Source of the DNA: CAWGHZ01 sp963775315
GTDB lineage: Bacteria > Pseudomonadota > Alphaproteobacteria > MPNO01 > DASWLB01
Assembly: GCA_963775315.1 (NCBI GenBank)
Contig: CAVZIN010000007.1
Location: 124,001 to 188,000 of the forward strand
Direction of reading: 5' to 3'
DNA: 64,000 nucleotides
Under the pieces are notes generated by a model that saw nothing but the letters and a program-made list of their open reading frames with translations, was not told the DNA's origin and made no database searches. Position numbers and translations under genes: made by a program. Shown one piece after another: positions 32,432-41,059 of the stretch; within the stretch, counting starts at the first letter, position 1, and the number at the start of each line of letters is the position of its first letter.

Positions 32432-33376
32432 ATGAGCACCATGCTCGACATCCAGCACCTGACCAAGCGGTTCGGGGGGTTCGCGGCGGTCGACGACGTG
32501 ACCTTCGCGGCCGACCGCGGCGAGGTGCTCGGCTTCCTCGGCCCCAATGGCGCCGGGAAGACCACGACCATGCGGATGATCGTGGGCTTCCTCGCGGCGA
32601 GTTCGGGCCGCGCCATCGTGTGCGGCCACGACGTGACCGAGGAGCCGTTCGAGGTGAAGCGACTGGTCGGATACCTCCCCGAGGGCGCGCCGCTCTACGA
32701 GGACATGACGCCGATCGGCCTGCTCAACTTCGTCGCCAGCGTGCGCGGCCTCTCGGGCGGTACGCGGCGGGCCGCGATCGGCCGCGCGGTCGAGCAGCTC
32801 CAACTCGACGAGGTGCTGGCCCAGCCGATCGGCACCCTCTCGAAGGGCTTCAAGCGGCGCGTCGGCTTCGCCCAGGCCATCCTGCACGATCCCGACGTCC
32901 TGATCCTCGACGAACCGACAGATGGCCTGGACCCCAACCAGAAGCACGAGGTGCGCGCGCTGATCGAGCGCATGGCCGAGGGCAAGGTGATCGTCATTTC
33001 GACGCATCTCCTGGAGGAGGTCGACGCGGTCTGCTCGCGCGCGGTGATCATCGCTCGCGGCCGGCTGGTATTCGACGGCACGCCCGAGATGCTGCAGGCC
33101 AAGTCCGAGCTGCACAACGCGGTGCGCGTGCAGGTGGCGCCCGCCGCCGCCGAGACGTGCCGGATCAACCTCGCCGGACTTGAGGGCGTCGCGCGGGTCG
33201 ACCTCGCCATGGGCGGCGACGGCATCGCGCGGCTCGTAGCCGTGCCGTCCGAAGGCCGCTCGATCGTGGAAGCCGTGAGCGCCCGGCTTCAGGCGAAGGG
33301 AATCGCGATCGAAGAGCTGACCGTCGAGCGCGGCCGGCTCGACGAGGTGTTCCGCCGCATCACCACGGCGGCGTAG
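32432..33376 (+). CDS. ABC transporter ATP-binding protein, GldA-like
   Basis: 314 residues from the ATG at 32432: Walker A 'GPNGAGKTTTMRMI', Q-loop region 'YLPEGAPLYEDMT', signature 'LSKGFKRRVGFAQA', Walker B 'VLILDEPTDGLDP' and switch 'STHLLEEVDAVC'. The LSKGF signature and C-terminal extension resemble GldA and the ATPases of the ABC-2 exporters. It is followed 10 bases later by the permease and by two further genes with minimal gaps, so these four form one operon. Role unknown; family members export or assemble envelope components. Confidence 0.93.
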   Translation: MSTMLDIQHLTKRFGGFAAVDDVTFAADRGEVLGFLGPNGAGKTTTMRMIVGFLAASSGRAIVCGHDVTEEPFEVKRLVGYLPEGAPLYEDMTPIGLLNFVASVRGLSGGTRRAAIGRAVEQLQLDEVLAQPIGTLSKGFKRRVGFAQAILHDPDVLILDEPTDGLDPNQKHEVRALIERMAEGKVIVISTHLLEEVDAVCSRAVIIARGRLVFDGTPEMLQAKSELHNAVRVQVAPAAAETCRINLAGLEGVARVDLAMGGDGIARLVAVPSEGRSIVEAVSARLQAKGIAIEELTVERGRLDEVFRRITTAA

Positions 33377-33386
33377 GGGAGAGGGG

Positions 33387-34121
33387 ATGCACCAGACACT
33401 CGCCATCAGCCGGCGCGAGCTTGCGGCCTACTTCTCGACGCCGCTCGCCTACGTGTTCATCGTGATCTTCCTCGCCCTCGCCGGCGCAGTGACCTTCTAT
33501 TTCGGCGGTTTCTTCGACCGCAACCAGGCCGACCTGATCCCGTTCTTCTCCTTTCACCCCTGGCTCTATTTGTTCCTGATTCCCGCGGTCGGCATGCGGC
33601 TCTGGGCGGAGGAGCGGAAGTCGGGCACGCTCGAGCTTCTGATGACCCTGCCGGTGACGACGCTCGACTCCGTGCTCGGCAAGTTCATCGCGGCCTGGAT
33701 ATTCGCCGGCATCGCGCTGGCGCTGACCTTCCCGATCTGGATCACGGTCAACTATCTCGGCAATCCGGACAACGGGGTGATCGTCGCCTCCTACATCGGA
33801 AGCTGGCTGATGGCCGGTGCCTTCCTCGCCATCGGCGGGTTCGTGTCGGCGCTGACGCGGAACCAGGTGATCGCCTTCGTGATTGCCGCGGCGGTGTGCT
33901 TCCTGTTCCTGATGAGCGGCCTCGACATCGTGCAGAGCGCGGTGCGCGGCTGGGCGCCGCCCTATGTCGTGGAGCTGGTGGCGTCGTTCTCGTTCCTGGT
34001 GCATTTCGAACGGATCATGCGCGGCGTCCTGGACGTGCGCGACGTGATCTTCTTCCTCGCGGTCATGGGCGTGTTCCTCTACGCCAACGTCGTGACCGTC
34101 GAGCTCAAGAAAGGCGCGTGA
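33387..34121 (+). CDS. ABC-2 type permease, GldF-like
   Basis: 244 residues with six hydrophobic helices and an ABC-2 membrane pattern. It opens 'ISRRELAAYFSTPLAYVFIVIF' and has 'ERKSGTLELLMTLPVTTLDSVLGKF', the amphipathic loop of ABC-2 permeases, and ends 'VFLYANVVTVELKKGA'. It pairs with the ATPase encoded just upstream and the GldG-like protein encoded seven bases downstream. Gliding is unlikely in an alphaproteobacterium, so the name marks relatedness only. Confidence 0.92.
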   Translation: MHQTLAISRRELAAYFSTPLAYVFIVIFLALAGAVTFYFGGFFDRNQADLIPFFSFHPWLYLFLIPAVGMRLWAEERKSGTLELLMTLPVTTLDSVLGKFIAAWIFAGIALALTFPIWITVNYLGNPDNGVIVASYIGSWLMAGAFLAIGGFVSALTRNQVIAFVIAAAVCFLFLMSGLDIVQSAVRGWAPPYVVELVASFSFLVHFERIMRGVLDVRDVIFFLAVMGVFLYANVVTVELKKGA

Positions 34122-34128
34122 GGCGGGC

Positions 34129-36126
34129 ATGAACATGCGAAACTGGAGCCGCAAGACCCTCGCCATCGTCGGGCTTTCGATCGCGGTGGTTTTCTTCGTA
34201 TCGCTCGACGTCGTGTCGAACGCCGTGTTCCCCGCCACCCAGGTCGATCTCACCCAGGGCAAGATCTACACCCTGACGAAATCGACGCACGACGTGCTGG
34301 CCGACATCAAGGAGCCGATCACGCTCCGCCTGTTCGTCTCCAACGCCCTGCTCACCGAAACGCCGGCCTACGCCACCTACGCGGCGCGAGTGAAGGAGAT
34401 GCTGGAGCGCTACGTCTCGCTGTCCAAGGGCAAGATCACGCTGCAGTACATCAACCCGGAGCCGTTCTCGCCGGCCGAGGACCGCGCGGTGGGCTACGGG
34501 CTGCAGGCGGTGCCGCTCGATCAGAACGGCGAGGTCGTCTATTTCGGCCTGGTCGGCACCAACACCACCGACGACACCGACACCATCCCCTTCCTTGCCC
34601 AGCAGCGCGAGAAGTTCCTCGAATACGACCTCACCCGGATGATCGTGAACCTCGCCCATCCGAAGAAAAAGGTCGTTGGTATCGTCACCGGCAGCTACAT
34701 GGAATCCGACCCGCTGAAGAAGTGGAAGCCGTGGCGGATCACCGAGCTGATCAAGCAATCCTACGACATCAAGTCGATCTACGAGGCCGACCAGTGGCCT
34801 AAGGACATGGACGTGCTGCTGGTTGCGCACCCGATCGGCCTCAGCGAGAAGATGCTCTACAAGATCGACCAGTACGTGATGCATGGCGGCAAGGCGCTGG
34901 TGTTCGTCGATCCGTTCTCCGAGGAGGTGACGCGGGCCAATCAGGCGCAGCGCATGCCGCCCGACATGGGCTCCGACCTCCCGAAGGAGTTCAAGGCCTG
35001 GGGCATCCAATTCGACCCGAAGAAGTTCGTCGGCGACCGTGAGGCGGCTACCCGCGTCGCGGCCGGCGAGGACGCGGGCGGCCGGCCGATCATCACCGAC
35101 TACCTCGCCTGGCTCGGCCTCAAGGGCGACGACATCAAGCGCGGCGATCCGATCACCGACGAGCTGCAGCTCGTCAACGTGGCGGCGGCGGGCGCGATCT
35201 CGAAGGCTCCGGGCGCGACGATCAAGCTCGAGCCGCTGCTCGAGACGTCGAAGAACTCGGAGCTGATCGACGCCGACAAGGTGCGCGTCGATCCTAAGCC
35301 CGCCGAGCTGATGAAGGACTTCAAGTCGGCCAACAAGCGCTTCATCATCGCGGCGCGCGTGACCGGCGAGGTGAAGTCCGCCTTCCCGGACGGCCCGCCC
35401 AAGGACAAGAAGGACGCCGACACGAAGGATGCGTCCGGCGCCAAAGGTGCGAAGGAGGCGAAGGCCGACGCCAAGCCGGCCAAGCTCCCCGCCGACTTCC
35501 TCGCCAAGTCGAAGGGGCCCGTCGACCTGATCGTGGTCGCCGATACCGATATCCTGGGCGACCGGTTCTGGCTGCGCAGCCAGGATTTCTTCGGTCAGAA
35601 CCTCGACGTGCCGATCGCCAACAACGCCGACTTCGTGCTGAACGCGATCGACAATTTGTCGGGCGGCTCGTCGCTCTCCGACCTGCGCTCGCGCGGCGTC
35701 GCGGCCCGGCCGTTCACCGTGGTCCAGGACATCCAGAAGCAGGCCGAGGATCGCTACCGCGCGAAGGAGCAGCAGCTCAGCGACAAGCTCACCGACCTTC
35801 AGAAGAAGCTGAAGGAGATGCAGCAGGCGAAGGCGGGCGTGGCGGCCGCGGCGACGCCTGCCGCCGCCAAGGGCTCGGGCGACGAGGTGATCCTGTCCGA
35901 CCAGCAGGCGAAGGCGATCGAGGGCTTCCGACGCCAGATGATCGAGACGCGGAGCGAGCTGCGCGACGTGCAGCACCGGCTGCGCCAGCGCGTGGAAACG
36001 CTCGATTCGTCGCTCAAGATCGTCAATATCGGGCTGATGCCGGTGCTGGTGCTGATCGTCGCAATCGTGCTGGCGCTGGTCCGGCGCGCGAAGATGCGCC
36101 GTCGCCAGCATGCGCATGTCGGCTGA
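34129..36126 (+). CDS. GldG-like ABC-associated protein
   Basis: 665 residues. One N-terminal helix ('RKTLAIVGLSIAVVFFVSL'), then a periplasmic GldG-type domain ('FPATQVDLTQGKIYTLTKSTHDVLADIKEPITLRLFVSN'-like start, seen in parts), 'GKALVFVDPFSEEV' and a low-complexity Lys/Asp/Ala segment near residues 425-450. A coiled coil ('RYRAKEQQLSDKLTDLQKKLKEMQQ') precedes a C-terminal helix ('LMPVLVLIVAIVLALVRR'). Such proteins flank ABC-2 exporters and hold a large extracytoplasmic domain between two membrane anchors. Start at the ATG 34129, seven bases after the permease. Confidence 0.9.
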   Translation: MNMRNWSRKTLAIVGLSIAVVFFVSLDVVSNAVFPATQVDLTQGKIYTLTKSTHDVLADIKEPITLRLFVSNALLTETPAYATYAARVKEMLERYVSLSKGKITLQYINPEPFSPAEDRAVGYGLQAVPLDQNGEVVYFGLVGTNTTDDTDTIPFLAQQREKFLEYDLTRMIVNLAHPKKKVVGIVTGSYMESDPLKKWKPWRITELIKQSYDIKSIYEADQWPKDMDVLLVAHPIGLSEKMLYKIDQYVMHGGKALVFVDPFSEEVTRANQAQRMPPDMGSDLPKEFKAWGIQFDPKKFVGDREAATRVAAGEDAGGRPIITDYLAWLGLKGDDIKRGDPITDELQLVNVAAAGAISKAPGATIKLEPLLETSKNSELIDADKVRVDPKPAELMKDFKSANKRFIIAARVTGEVKSAFPDGPPKDKKDADTKDASGAKGAKEAKADAKPAKLPADFLAKSKGPVDLIVVADTDILGDRFWLRSQDFFGQNLDVPIANNADFVLNAIDNLSGGSSLSDLRSRGVAARPFTVVQDIQKQAEDRYRAKEQQLSDKLTDLQKKLKEMQQAKAGVAAAATPAAAKGSGDEVILSDQQAKAIEGFRRQMIETRSELRDVQHRLRQRVETLDSSLKIVNIGLMPVLVLIVAIVLALVRRAKMRRRQHAHVG

Positions 36127-36144
36127 GCGCGGGGAGATCGCTGC

Positions 36145-37206
36145 ATGAAACCGAGAACGATCGTCGCCTTCGGCCTGGTCACGCTGGTTCTGTTCGTCGG
36201 CGCGATCTGGACGATCGCCGGCCAGCGCGGCAACACGGCTCTCGCGACCGGCGGAAAGCCGGTCTTTCCGGGCCTGACTGCCGGCATCAACAAGGCGGCG
36301 GAAATCGACCTCGCCTGGGCGTCCGGCCACTTCACCATCAAGCGCCAGGGCGACAACTGGCGGCTGCAGGAGCGTGAGGGCTATCCCGTGCCTTTGGCGC
36401 GGGTGCAGGCAGCGCTGATCTCGCTTTCCGAGCTCAAGTTCCTCGAGCCCAAGACCAAGGATCCGTCCCGCTACGACCGGCTCGACGTCGAGGACATCTC
36501 GCCGAAGGCGAAGGGCGCCGTCCAGATCACCGTGAAGGACGCGCAGGACAAGGTGCTGGCGTCCGGCATCATGGGCCGGGTGAACGAAAACCTTTACGGC
36601 AAGGCGGGCGGCGGCACGTATCTCCGCCGCACCGGCGAGGCCCAGTCCTGGCTCGCCGAGGGGATCGCCAAGTTCGGCACCAACCACAAGGACTGGATCG
36701 ACAAGAACATCGTCAGCGTCACTAAGGCCGAAACCGCCAAGGTGGTGATGCACTGGCCCAACGATCCGGCGAATTCGTGGACGGCCACCAAGGCGAAGGA
36801 CGCGAAGAACTTCACCGTCGACAACATTCCCCAGGGCAAGAAGCTCAAGACCGACAACGAGGTCGGATCGATCCTCGAGATCATGAACGGACTCGACCTG
36901 GACGACGTGAAGAAGGCCGGCGACGTGAAGTTCCCCGATCCGCCGCAATGGGTGGAGTTCACCACCTATGACGGGTTGGTGGTCCATGCCGAGGTGGTCT
37001 CGCCCAAGCAGTACGAGTACTGGGCGAAGTTCTCGGCGCGCGTCGCCGACGGCGCGAAAGAGCCCGCCAAGGCGAAGAAGGAGGCCGACGCCATCAACGC
37101 GCGCGTCTCCGGCTGGGCCTATGAAATCGCAGCGGGATACGGCGAGAAGCTTACGAAGAAGTTCACGGACATGGTCGAGGACGCCACCAAGAAGCCCGCG
37201 AGCTGA
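36145..37206 (+). CDS. DUF4340 domain protein
   Basis: 353 residues: an N-terminal anchor ('RTIVAFGLVTLVLFVGAIWTIAG') and a periplasmic domain of the DUF4340 type made of repeated small beta units ('IDLAWASGHFTIKRQGDNWRLQE', 'WSWTATKA'-like, 'NIPQGKKLKTDNEVGSI'). DUF4340 genes regularly follow GldG-like genes, as here (18 bases). No catalytic motif is seen. It probably works with the ABC complex at the inner membrane face of the periplasm. Function unknown. Confidence 0.88.
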   Translation: MKPRTIVAFGLVTLVLFVGAIWTIAGQRGNTALATGGKPVFPGLTAGINKAAEIDLAWASGHFTIKRQGDNWRLQEREGYPVPLARVQAALISLSELKFLEPKTKDPSRYDRLDVEDISPKAKGAVQITVKDAQDKVLASGIMGRVNENLYGKAGGGTYLRRTGEAQSWLAEGIAKFGTNHKDWIDKNIVSVTKAETAKVVMHWPNDPANSWTATKAKDAKNFTVDNIPQGKKLKTDNEVGSILEIMNGLDLDDVKKAGDVKFPDPPQWVEFTTYDGLVVHAEVVSPKQYEYWAKFSARVADGAKEPAKAKKEADAINARVSGWAYEIAAGYGEKLTKKFTDMVEDATKKPAS

Positions 37207-37223
37207 TCGAGGCGCCGACGACC

Positions 37224-38441
37224 GTGGCGCACCGGGCCCTTGCCGCGCTCGCCGGGATCGTCGCGCTCGCCGGTTCCGCCGCGCCGTGCACGGCCCGTGC
37301 CGAGGCGCCTGACGCCGGCGCGCTGGTGATCGACGCGCGCACGCTCCCCCGCTTCGACGACGCGCTGGCGCGCTACCGCAAGATCCAGACGGATGGCGGC
37401 TGGCAGGCGCTCGCCGACGGGCGAACGCTTCGCCCCGGCGACCGCGGGCCCGACGTGGCGGCGCTGCGCGAGCGGCTCCTGCGCACCGGCGACCTGCGCG
37501 GCGTGACACCGGGGGAACCGGGCCTGTTCACCCCGGCGCTCGACCGGGCGGTGCGCGACTTCCAGCTGCGCCACGGGCTCGTCCCGGACGGGGTCGTCGG
37601 GCGCGGCACCCGCGCCGCGCTGAACGTGCCGGCCGCCCAGCGCGTGGCGACGCTGGCCCTCAACCGCGATCGGCTCGCCGACCTCGCGAAGCGCGTGCCG
37701 GCCTCGGCGGTGGTAGTGAACGTGCCCGCCTTCGCCCTCACCCTGGCCACGCGCGGGCAGGTGCTGCTGCAAAGCCGGGTGATCGTGGGGAAGCCCTCGT
37801 CGCCGACGCCGACGCTCGACAGCCGGATCACGCGCGTCGAGATCAACCCCTACTGGAACGTGCCGCCCTCGATCGCGCGGCGTGAGCTTGCGCCGAAGAT
37901 CGCGGCCGATCCCGGCTATCTCGCCGCCAACCACATGCAGGTGCTCGCCGGTCCGAACGGCCAGTCGCACCAGGTCGATCCGGCGACCGTCGACTGGCGC
38001 CATTTCGGCGCGGCGGGCGTCCGGCTCCGCCAGGATCCGGGTCCGGACAACCCGCTCGGCAATTTGAAGTTCTTTTTCCCGAACGACCACGACGTGTACC
38101 TGCACGACACGCCGGCGAAGCAGGCGTTCCAGCGCCCGGTGCGCGCCCTGAGCCACGGCTGCGTCCGGGTCGAGAACGCGTTCACCCTGGCGACGTTGCT
38201 GCTCGGCGGCAATTCCGGCTGGACGGAGGAGCGGCTGCGCGTAGCCATCGCGACCGGCGCCTACCAGAAGGTGGACCTCGCGCAGCCAATGGCGGTCTAC
38301 ATCGTCTACGTGACTGCCTGGGTGGACCCGGAGGGGGCGGTCGAGTTCCGCCCCGACATCTATCGCCGCGATGGAGCGCCGCCGCCGGCCGCGATGCAGA
38401 AGGCCTGCACCGTCGAGGGGCCCGTCGCGCTGCCCGGGTGA
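37224..38441 (+). CDS. L,D-transpeptidase with peptidoglycan-binding domain (YcbB/LdtD-like)
   Basis: 405 residues from a GTG at 37224, with a signal peptide cleaved after 'CTARA' near residue 27. A peptidoglycan-binding domain is at residues 70-135 ('LRPGDRGPDVAALRERL', 'FTPALDRAVRDFQLRHGLVPDGVVGRGTRAAL' in parts). A YkuD catalytic domain follows with 'LHDTPAKQAF' and the catalytic cysteine in 'SHGCVRVEN'. It makes 3-3 crosslinks in peptidoglycan. Its start lies 18 bases after the DUF4340 gene, so it may be transcribed with the ABC operon, linking that operon to the envelope. Firm domain assignment. Confidence 0.92.
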   Translation: MAHRALAALAGIVALAGSAAPCTARAEAPDAGALVIDARTLPRFDDALARYRKIQTDGGWQALADGRTLRPGDRGPDVAALRERLLRTGDLRGVTPGEPGLFTPALDRAVRDFQLRHGLVPDGVVGRGTRAALNVPAAQRVATLALNRDRLADLAKRVPASAVVVNVPAFALTLATRGQVLLQSRVIVGKPSSPTPTLDSRITRVEINPYWNVPPSIARRELAPKIAADPGYLAANHMQVLAGPNGQSHQVDPATVDWRHFGAAGVRLRQDPGPDNPLGNLKFFFPNDHDVYLHDTPAKQAFQRPVRALSHGCVRVENAFTLATLLLGGNSGWTEERLRVAIATGAYQKVDLAQPMAVYIVYVTAWVDPEGAVEFRPDIYRRDGAPPPAAMQKACTVEGPVALPG

Positions 38442-38507
38442 TTCCCGGCGGTTTGACGGATTTTCGATTATCGGTTACCCAGGCGCGATGGCGTAAGGAC
38501 GAAGAGC

Positions 38508-39056
38508 ATGAGCAAAGGCAAGGGGTTGACGCGGCGGGCGCTGCTGGGGGCGGCGGTCGCCGGGACTGCGTTCGGCATGTCGGCGCCGGCGATGGCGGCG
38601 CTGGTCGACGGGCGGCCGCGAAAGCTCGCCTTCTACAACCTGCACACAGGCGAGCGGCTCGCCGCCACCTACTGGTCGGACGGCGGTTACGTGTCGGATG
38701 AGATGGTCGCGATCAACCATCTGCTGCGCGATTTCCGCACGGGGGATGTCCACCAGATCGATCCCAAGCTGCTCGACCTGCTTTACGCGCTCGACGGCAG
38801 GCTGGGCAGCAGCCAGCCTTTCCACGTGATCTCCGGCTACCGGTCGCCGCGTACCAACGCCATGCTGCACGCCGCATCGAGCGGCGTCGCTTCGTCGAGC
38901 CTGCACATGGTGGGGAAGGCGATCGACATCCGCGTGCCGGGCCGCTCGCTCGCGACGCTGCACGAGGCGGCACTCCAGCTCCGCCGAGGCGGGGTCGGCT
39001 ACTACCCGAAGTCCGACTTCGTCCACGTCGACACGGGCCGCGTCCGCCGCTGGTAG
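38508..39056 (+). CDS. DUF882 / YcbK-like peptidase M15-fold protein with Tat signal
   Basis: 182 residues. Tat-type leader 'LTRRALLGAAVAGTAFGMSAPAMA' (twin arginines, cleavage near residue 30). The mature domain has metal ligands of the M15A fold: 'HVISGYRSPRTN', 'SSLHMVGKAIDIRV' (His-x6-Asp) and a last 'FVHVDTG'. YcbK-type proteins sit beside L,D-transpeptidases in many genomes and are thought to trim cell-wall peptides. It lies 66 bases after the transpeptidase on the same strand. Confidence 0.92.
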   Translation: MSKGKGLTRRALLGAAVAGTAFGMSAPAMAALVDGRPRKLAFYNLHTGERLAATYWSDGGYVSDEMVAINHLLRDFRTGDVHQIDPKLLDLLYALDGRLGSSQPFHVISGYRSPRTNAMLHAASSGVASSSLHMVGKAIDIRVPGRSLATLHEAALQLRRGGVGYYPKSDFVHVDTGRVRRW

Positions 39057-39065
39057 TTGCAGCGG

Positions 39066-39860
39066 CTATTTCTTCTTCTTTTCCGTCGCCAGGCTCTTGC
39101 GCAGCGCGTCCATGATGTTGACGACGTTGCCCGGCGGCTCGACCGCCTTCTTTGCCTTGGGCGGGCGCTTGCCCTTTTTCTTCGCGGCAATGACGGCGAG
39201 CAGCCGGTCCTGCACCGGGTCCTCGACCAATGATGGATCCCAGGGGCGGGTGCGCGCGTCGATCAACCGCCTGACGAGGGCCAGCATGTCCGCTTCCGGT
39301 TTTTCTTTGCCCGCGTCGCCGAAATACTCCGTCTCGTCGCGCACCTCGTTGCCGTAGCGCAGCGTCCAGAGAACGATGCCCTTGCCGTGCGGCTTCAGCA
39401 TCACCGCCCGTTCTCGCCGGTAGAGTACGAGCCGCGAGATGCCGACCGTTCCGGTTGCCGCCATGGCGTCGCGGATGACCGCGAACGCCTCTTCGCCGAC
39501 GGGGTCGTTCGGCTCCAGGTAGTGCGGCCGGTCGTACCAGACCCATTCCAACGACTCGTCGGGCACGAACTGTTCGATCTCGATGGTGTGGGTGGAATCG
39601 AGCGCGACCGCATCGAGTTCCTCGTCCTCCAGCATGACGTACTGGTCGGCGCCCACCTCGTAGCCGTGCGTCTGGTCGTCGCGATCGACGACGCGGCCGG
39701 TCTCGACGTCGACATAGCGGCTCTCGACCCGATTGCCGGTCTGGCGGTGCACGGTGTGGAACCGCACCCGCTCGCGCTCCGTGACGGCCGGCCGCATCGC
39801 GACCGGGCAGGTCACGAGCGACAGCTTGAGGTAGCCCTTCCAGTAGGCGCCGGCCGGCAT
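39066..39860 (-). CDS. ku: Ku protein (non-homologous end joining)
   Basis: 264 residues from the ATG at 39860, preceded by GAGGAA. The bacterial Ku core is clear: 'WKGYLKLSLVTCPVAM', 'FHTVHRQTGNRVESRYVD', 'YEVGADQYVMLEDEEL', 'IEIEQFVPDES' and 'MLALVRRLID'. A Lys-rich C-terminus ('AKKKGKRPPKAKK', 'ATEKKKK') fits the DNA-binding or LigD-contact tail. It would bind broken ends as a homodimer and recruit LigD. No ligD gene is in this window. It is convergent with the DUF882 gene (9-base gap). Confidence 0.95.
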   Translation of the reverse strand: MPAGAYWKGYLKLSLVTCPVAMRPAVTERERVRFHTVHRQTGNRVESRYVDVETGRVVDRDDQTHGYEVGADQYVMLEDEELDAVALDSTHTIEIEQFVPDESLEWVWYDRPHYLEPNDPVGEEAFAVIRDAMAATGTVGISRLVLYRRERAVMLKPHGKGIVLWTLRYGNEVRDETEYFGDAGKEKPEADMLALVRRLIDARTRPWDPSLVEDPVQDRLLAVIAAKKKGKRPPKAKKAVEPPGNVVNIMDALRKSLATEKKKK

Positions 39861-40144
39861 CAGCGCTTCCTCGCCGCAGACAATTATAATTAACGCCGGA
39901 CGGTACAGGATTGTTCCCGTGCCGGAGCCGGACGGGGCCGCAAAAACCGACGGCCGGCGGCCGCAACTGTCGGGATTTCTTACAGCTTTTCCGGCCCCTG
40001 CCGCGGATTCCGTCGGAATTCTTGACAGGCTTGACACCGATCCGTTCGCAACTGGCGCGCAGTCCCCTGATATCGCCCGACACCTGGCTGCTGGCACGCA
40101 TCTTGCATGGCAAGGCGGGGAAGCTACGTGACCGAACCTGCCTG
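39861..40144. promoter_or_regulatory. Divergent region between ku and the lytic transglycosylase gene
   Basis: 284 bases with a sharp AT-rich palindrome AATTATAATT (39882-39891) just upstream of ku; it contains TATAAT on both strands, so it is a good -10 for ku (23 bases before its ATG) and could serve both directions. No matching -35 is obvious. The remainder holds no gene. Confidence 0.45.
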
Positions 40145-40990
40145 ATGAACCGACTGCCCCTGCGCCACCTAGGCCTGCTGGCCACCCTGCTGTGCGCCGT
40201 TGCCGTGCCCGGCATCGGCCATTGCGCGATGGTCGACATCCAGGGGGCCGCGCCGATTGCGGCCGAGGCGGAGTTCGAGCGTGCAGTGCAGTTCGAATAT
40301 GCCGAGGGGGTCGGCCGCGACTATTCGAAGGCCTTCGCGCTCTACTGCGACGCCTCGCGTCTCGGCCATGCCCAGGCCGCGTACAACATCGGCTGGATGT
40401 ATGCCAACGGGCGCGGCGTCGCGCGCAACGACGACCAGGCGGCGGCGTGGTTTCGCCTCGCCGAAAAGCGCGGCCATCGCCACGCGCGCCAGATCCTGAA
40501 GTTCATCCTGGGCGGCAAACCGGACGCGAAGCCGCGCTGCCCGGACGGCATGGCGGGGGTCGAGTCGGCCGCGGCGATCGGCGCGCCGGCCGAGATCAGC
40601 CGGCTCGTCGCGCGCCTCGCCCCGACCTTCCGGCTGAGCCCCGCGCTGGTGCTCGCGGTCATCAAGGTCGAATCCGACTTCCGCGCCGATGCGGTGTCGC
40701 CCAAGGACGCGCAGGGGCTGATGCAGCTCATCCCGGAGACGGCGCGGCGCTTCGGCGTGAAGAACGCGTTCGACCCGGCGCAGAATCTCGCCGGCGGCAT
40801 GGCCTATCTGCGGTGGCTTCTCGACCGGTTTGGCGGCAACGTCCGCCTCGCGCTTGCCGCCTACAACTCCGGCGAGAAGGCGGTCGACCGCTATGACGGC
40901 GTGCCGCCCTATCCCGAGACCCAGGGCTATCTCCGCAAGCTCGGCCGGCTCGGCATCCTGCCCGCGGACGACCAGACCGCCTCGCGCTGA
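40145..40990 (+). CDS. Sel1-repeat lytic transglycosylase
   Basis: 281 residues from the ATG at 40145, which starts a signal peptide ('LGLLATLLCAVAVPGIGHCA'). Two Sel1-like repeats ('AVQFEYAEGVGRDYSKAFALYCDA', then 'AAYNIGWMYANGRGVARNDDQAAAWFRLAEK', in part) precede an SLT domain with the catalytic glutamate in 'VIKVESDFRADAVSPKDAQGLMQLIPETARRFGV'-type sequence and a late 'RLALAAYNSGEKAVDRY'. It should cleave peptidoglycan glycan strands in the periplasm. The longer frame upstream has no signal peptide and crosses the promoter region. Confidence 0.92.
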   Translation: MNRLPLRHLGLLATLLCAVAVPGIGHCAMVDIQGAAPIAAEAEFERAVQFEYAEGVGRDYSKAFALYCDASRLGHAQAAYNIGWMYANGRGVARNDDQAAAWFRLAEKRGHRHARQILKFILGGKPDAKPRCPDGMAGVESAAAIGAPAEISRLVARLAPTFRLSPALVLAVIKVESDFRADAVSPKDAQGLMQLIPETARRFGVKNAFDPAQNLAGGMAYLRWLLDRFGGNVRLALAAYNSGEKAVDRYDGVPPYPETQGYLRKLGRLGILPADDQTASR

Positions 40991-41059
40991 GGGCGGACCC
41001 AAGTTTTACAGCCGACGGGCTCTCTGCTAGCGTGGCGCCGCCAGCGAGCGGAGGGCACC

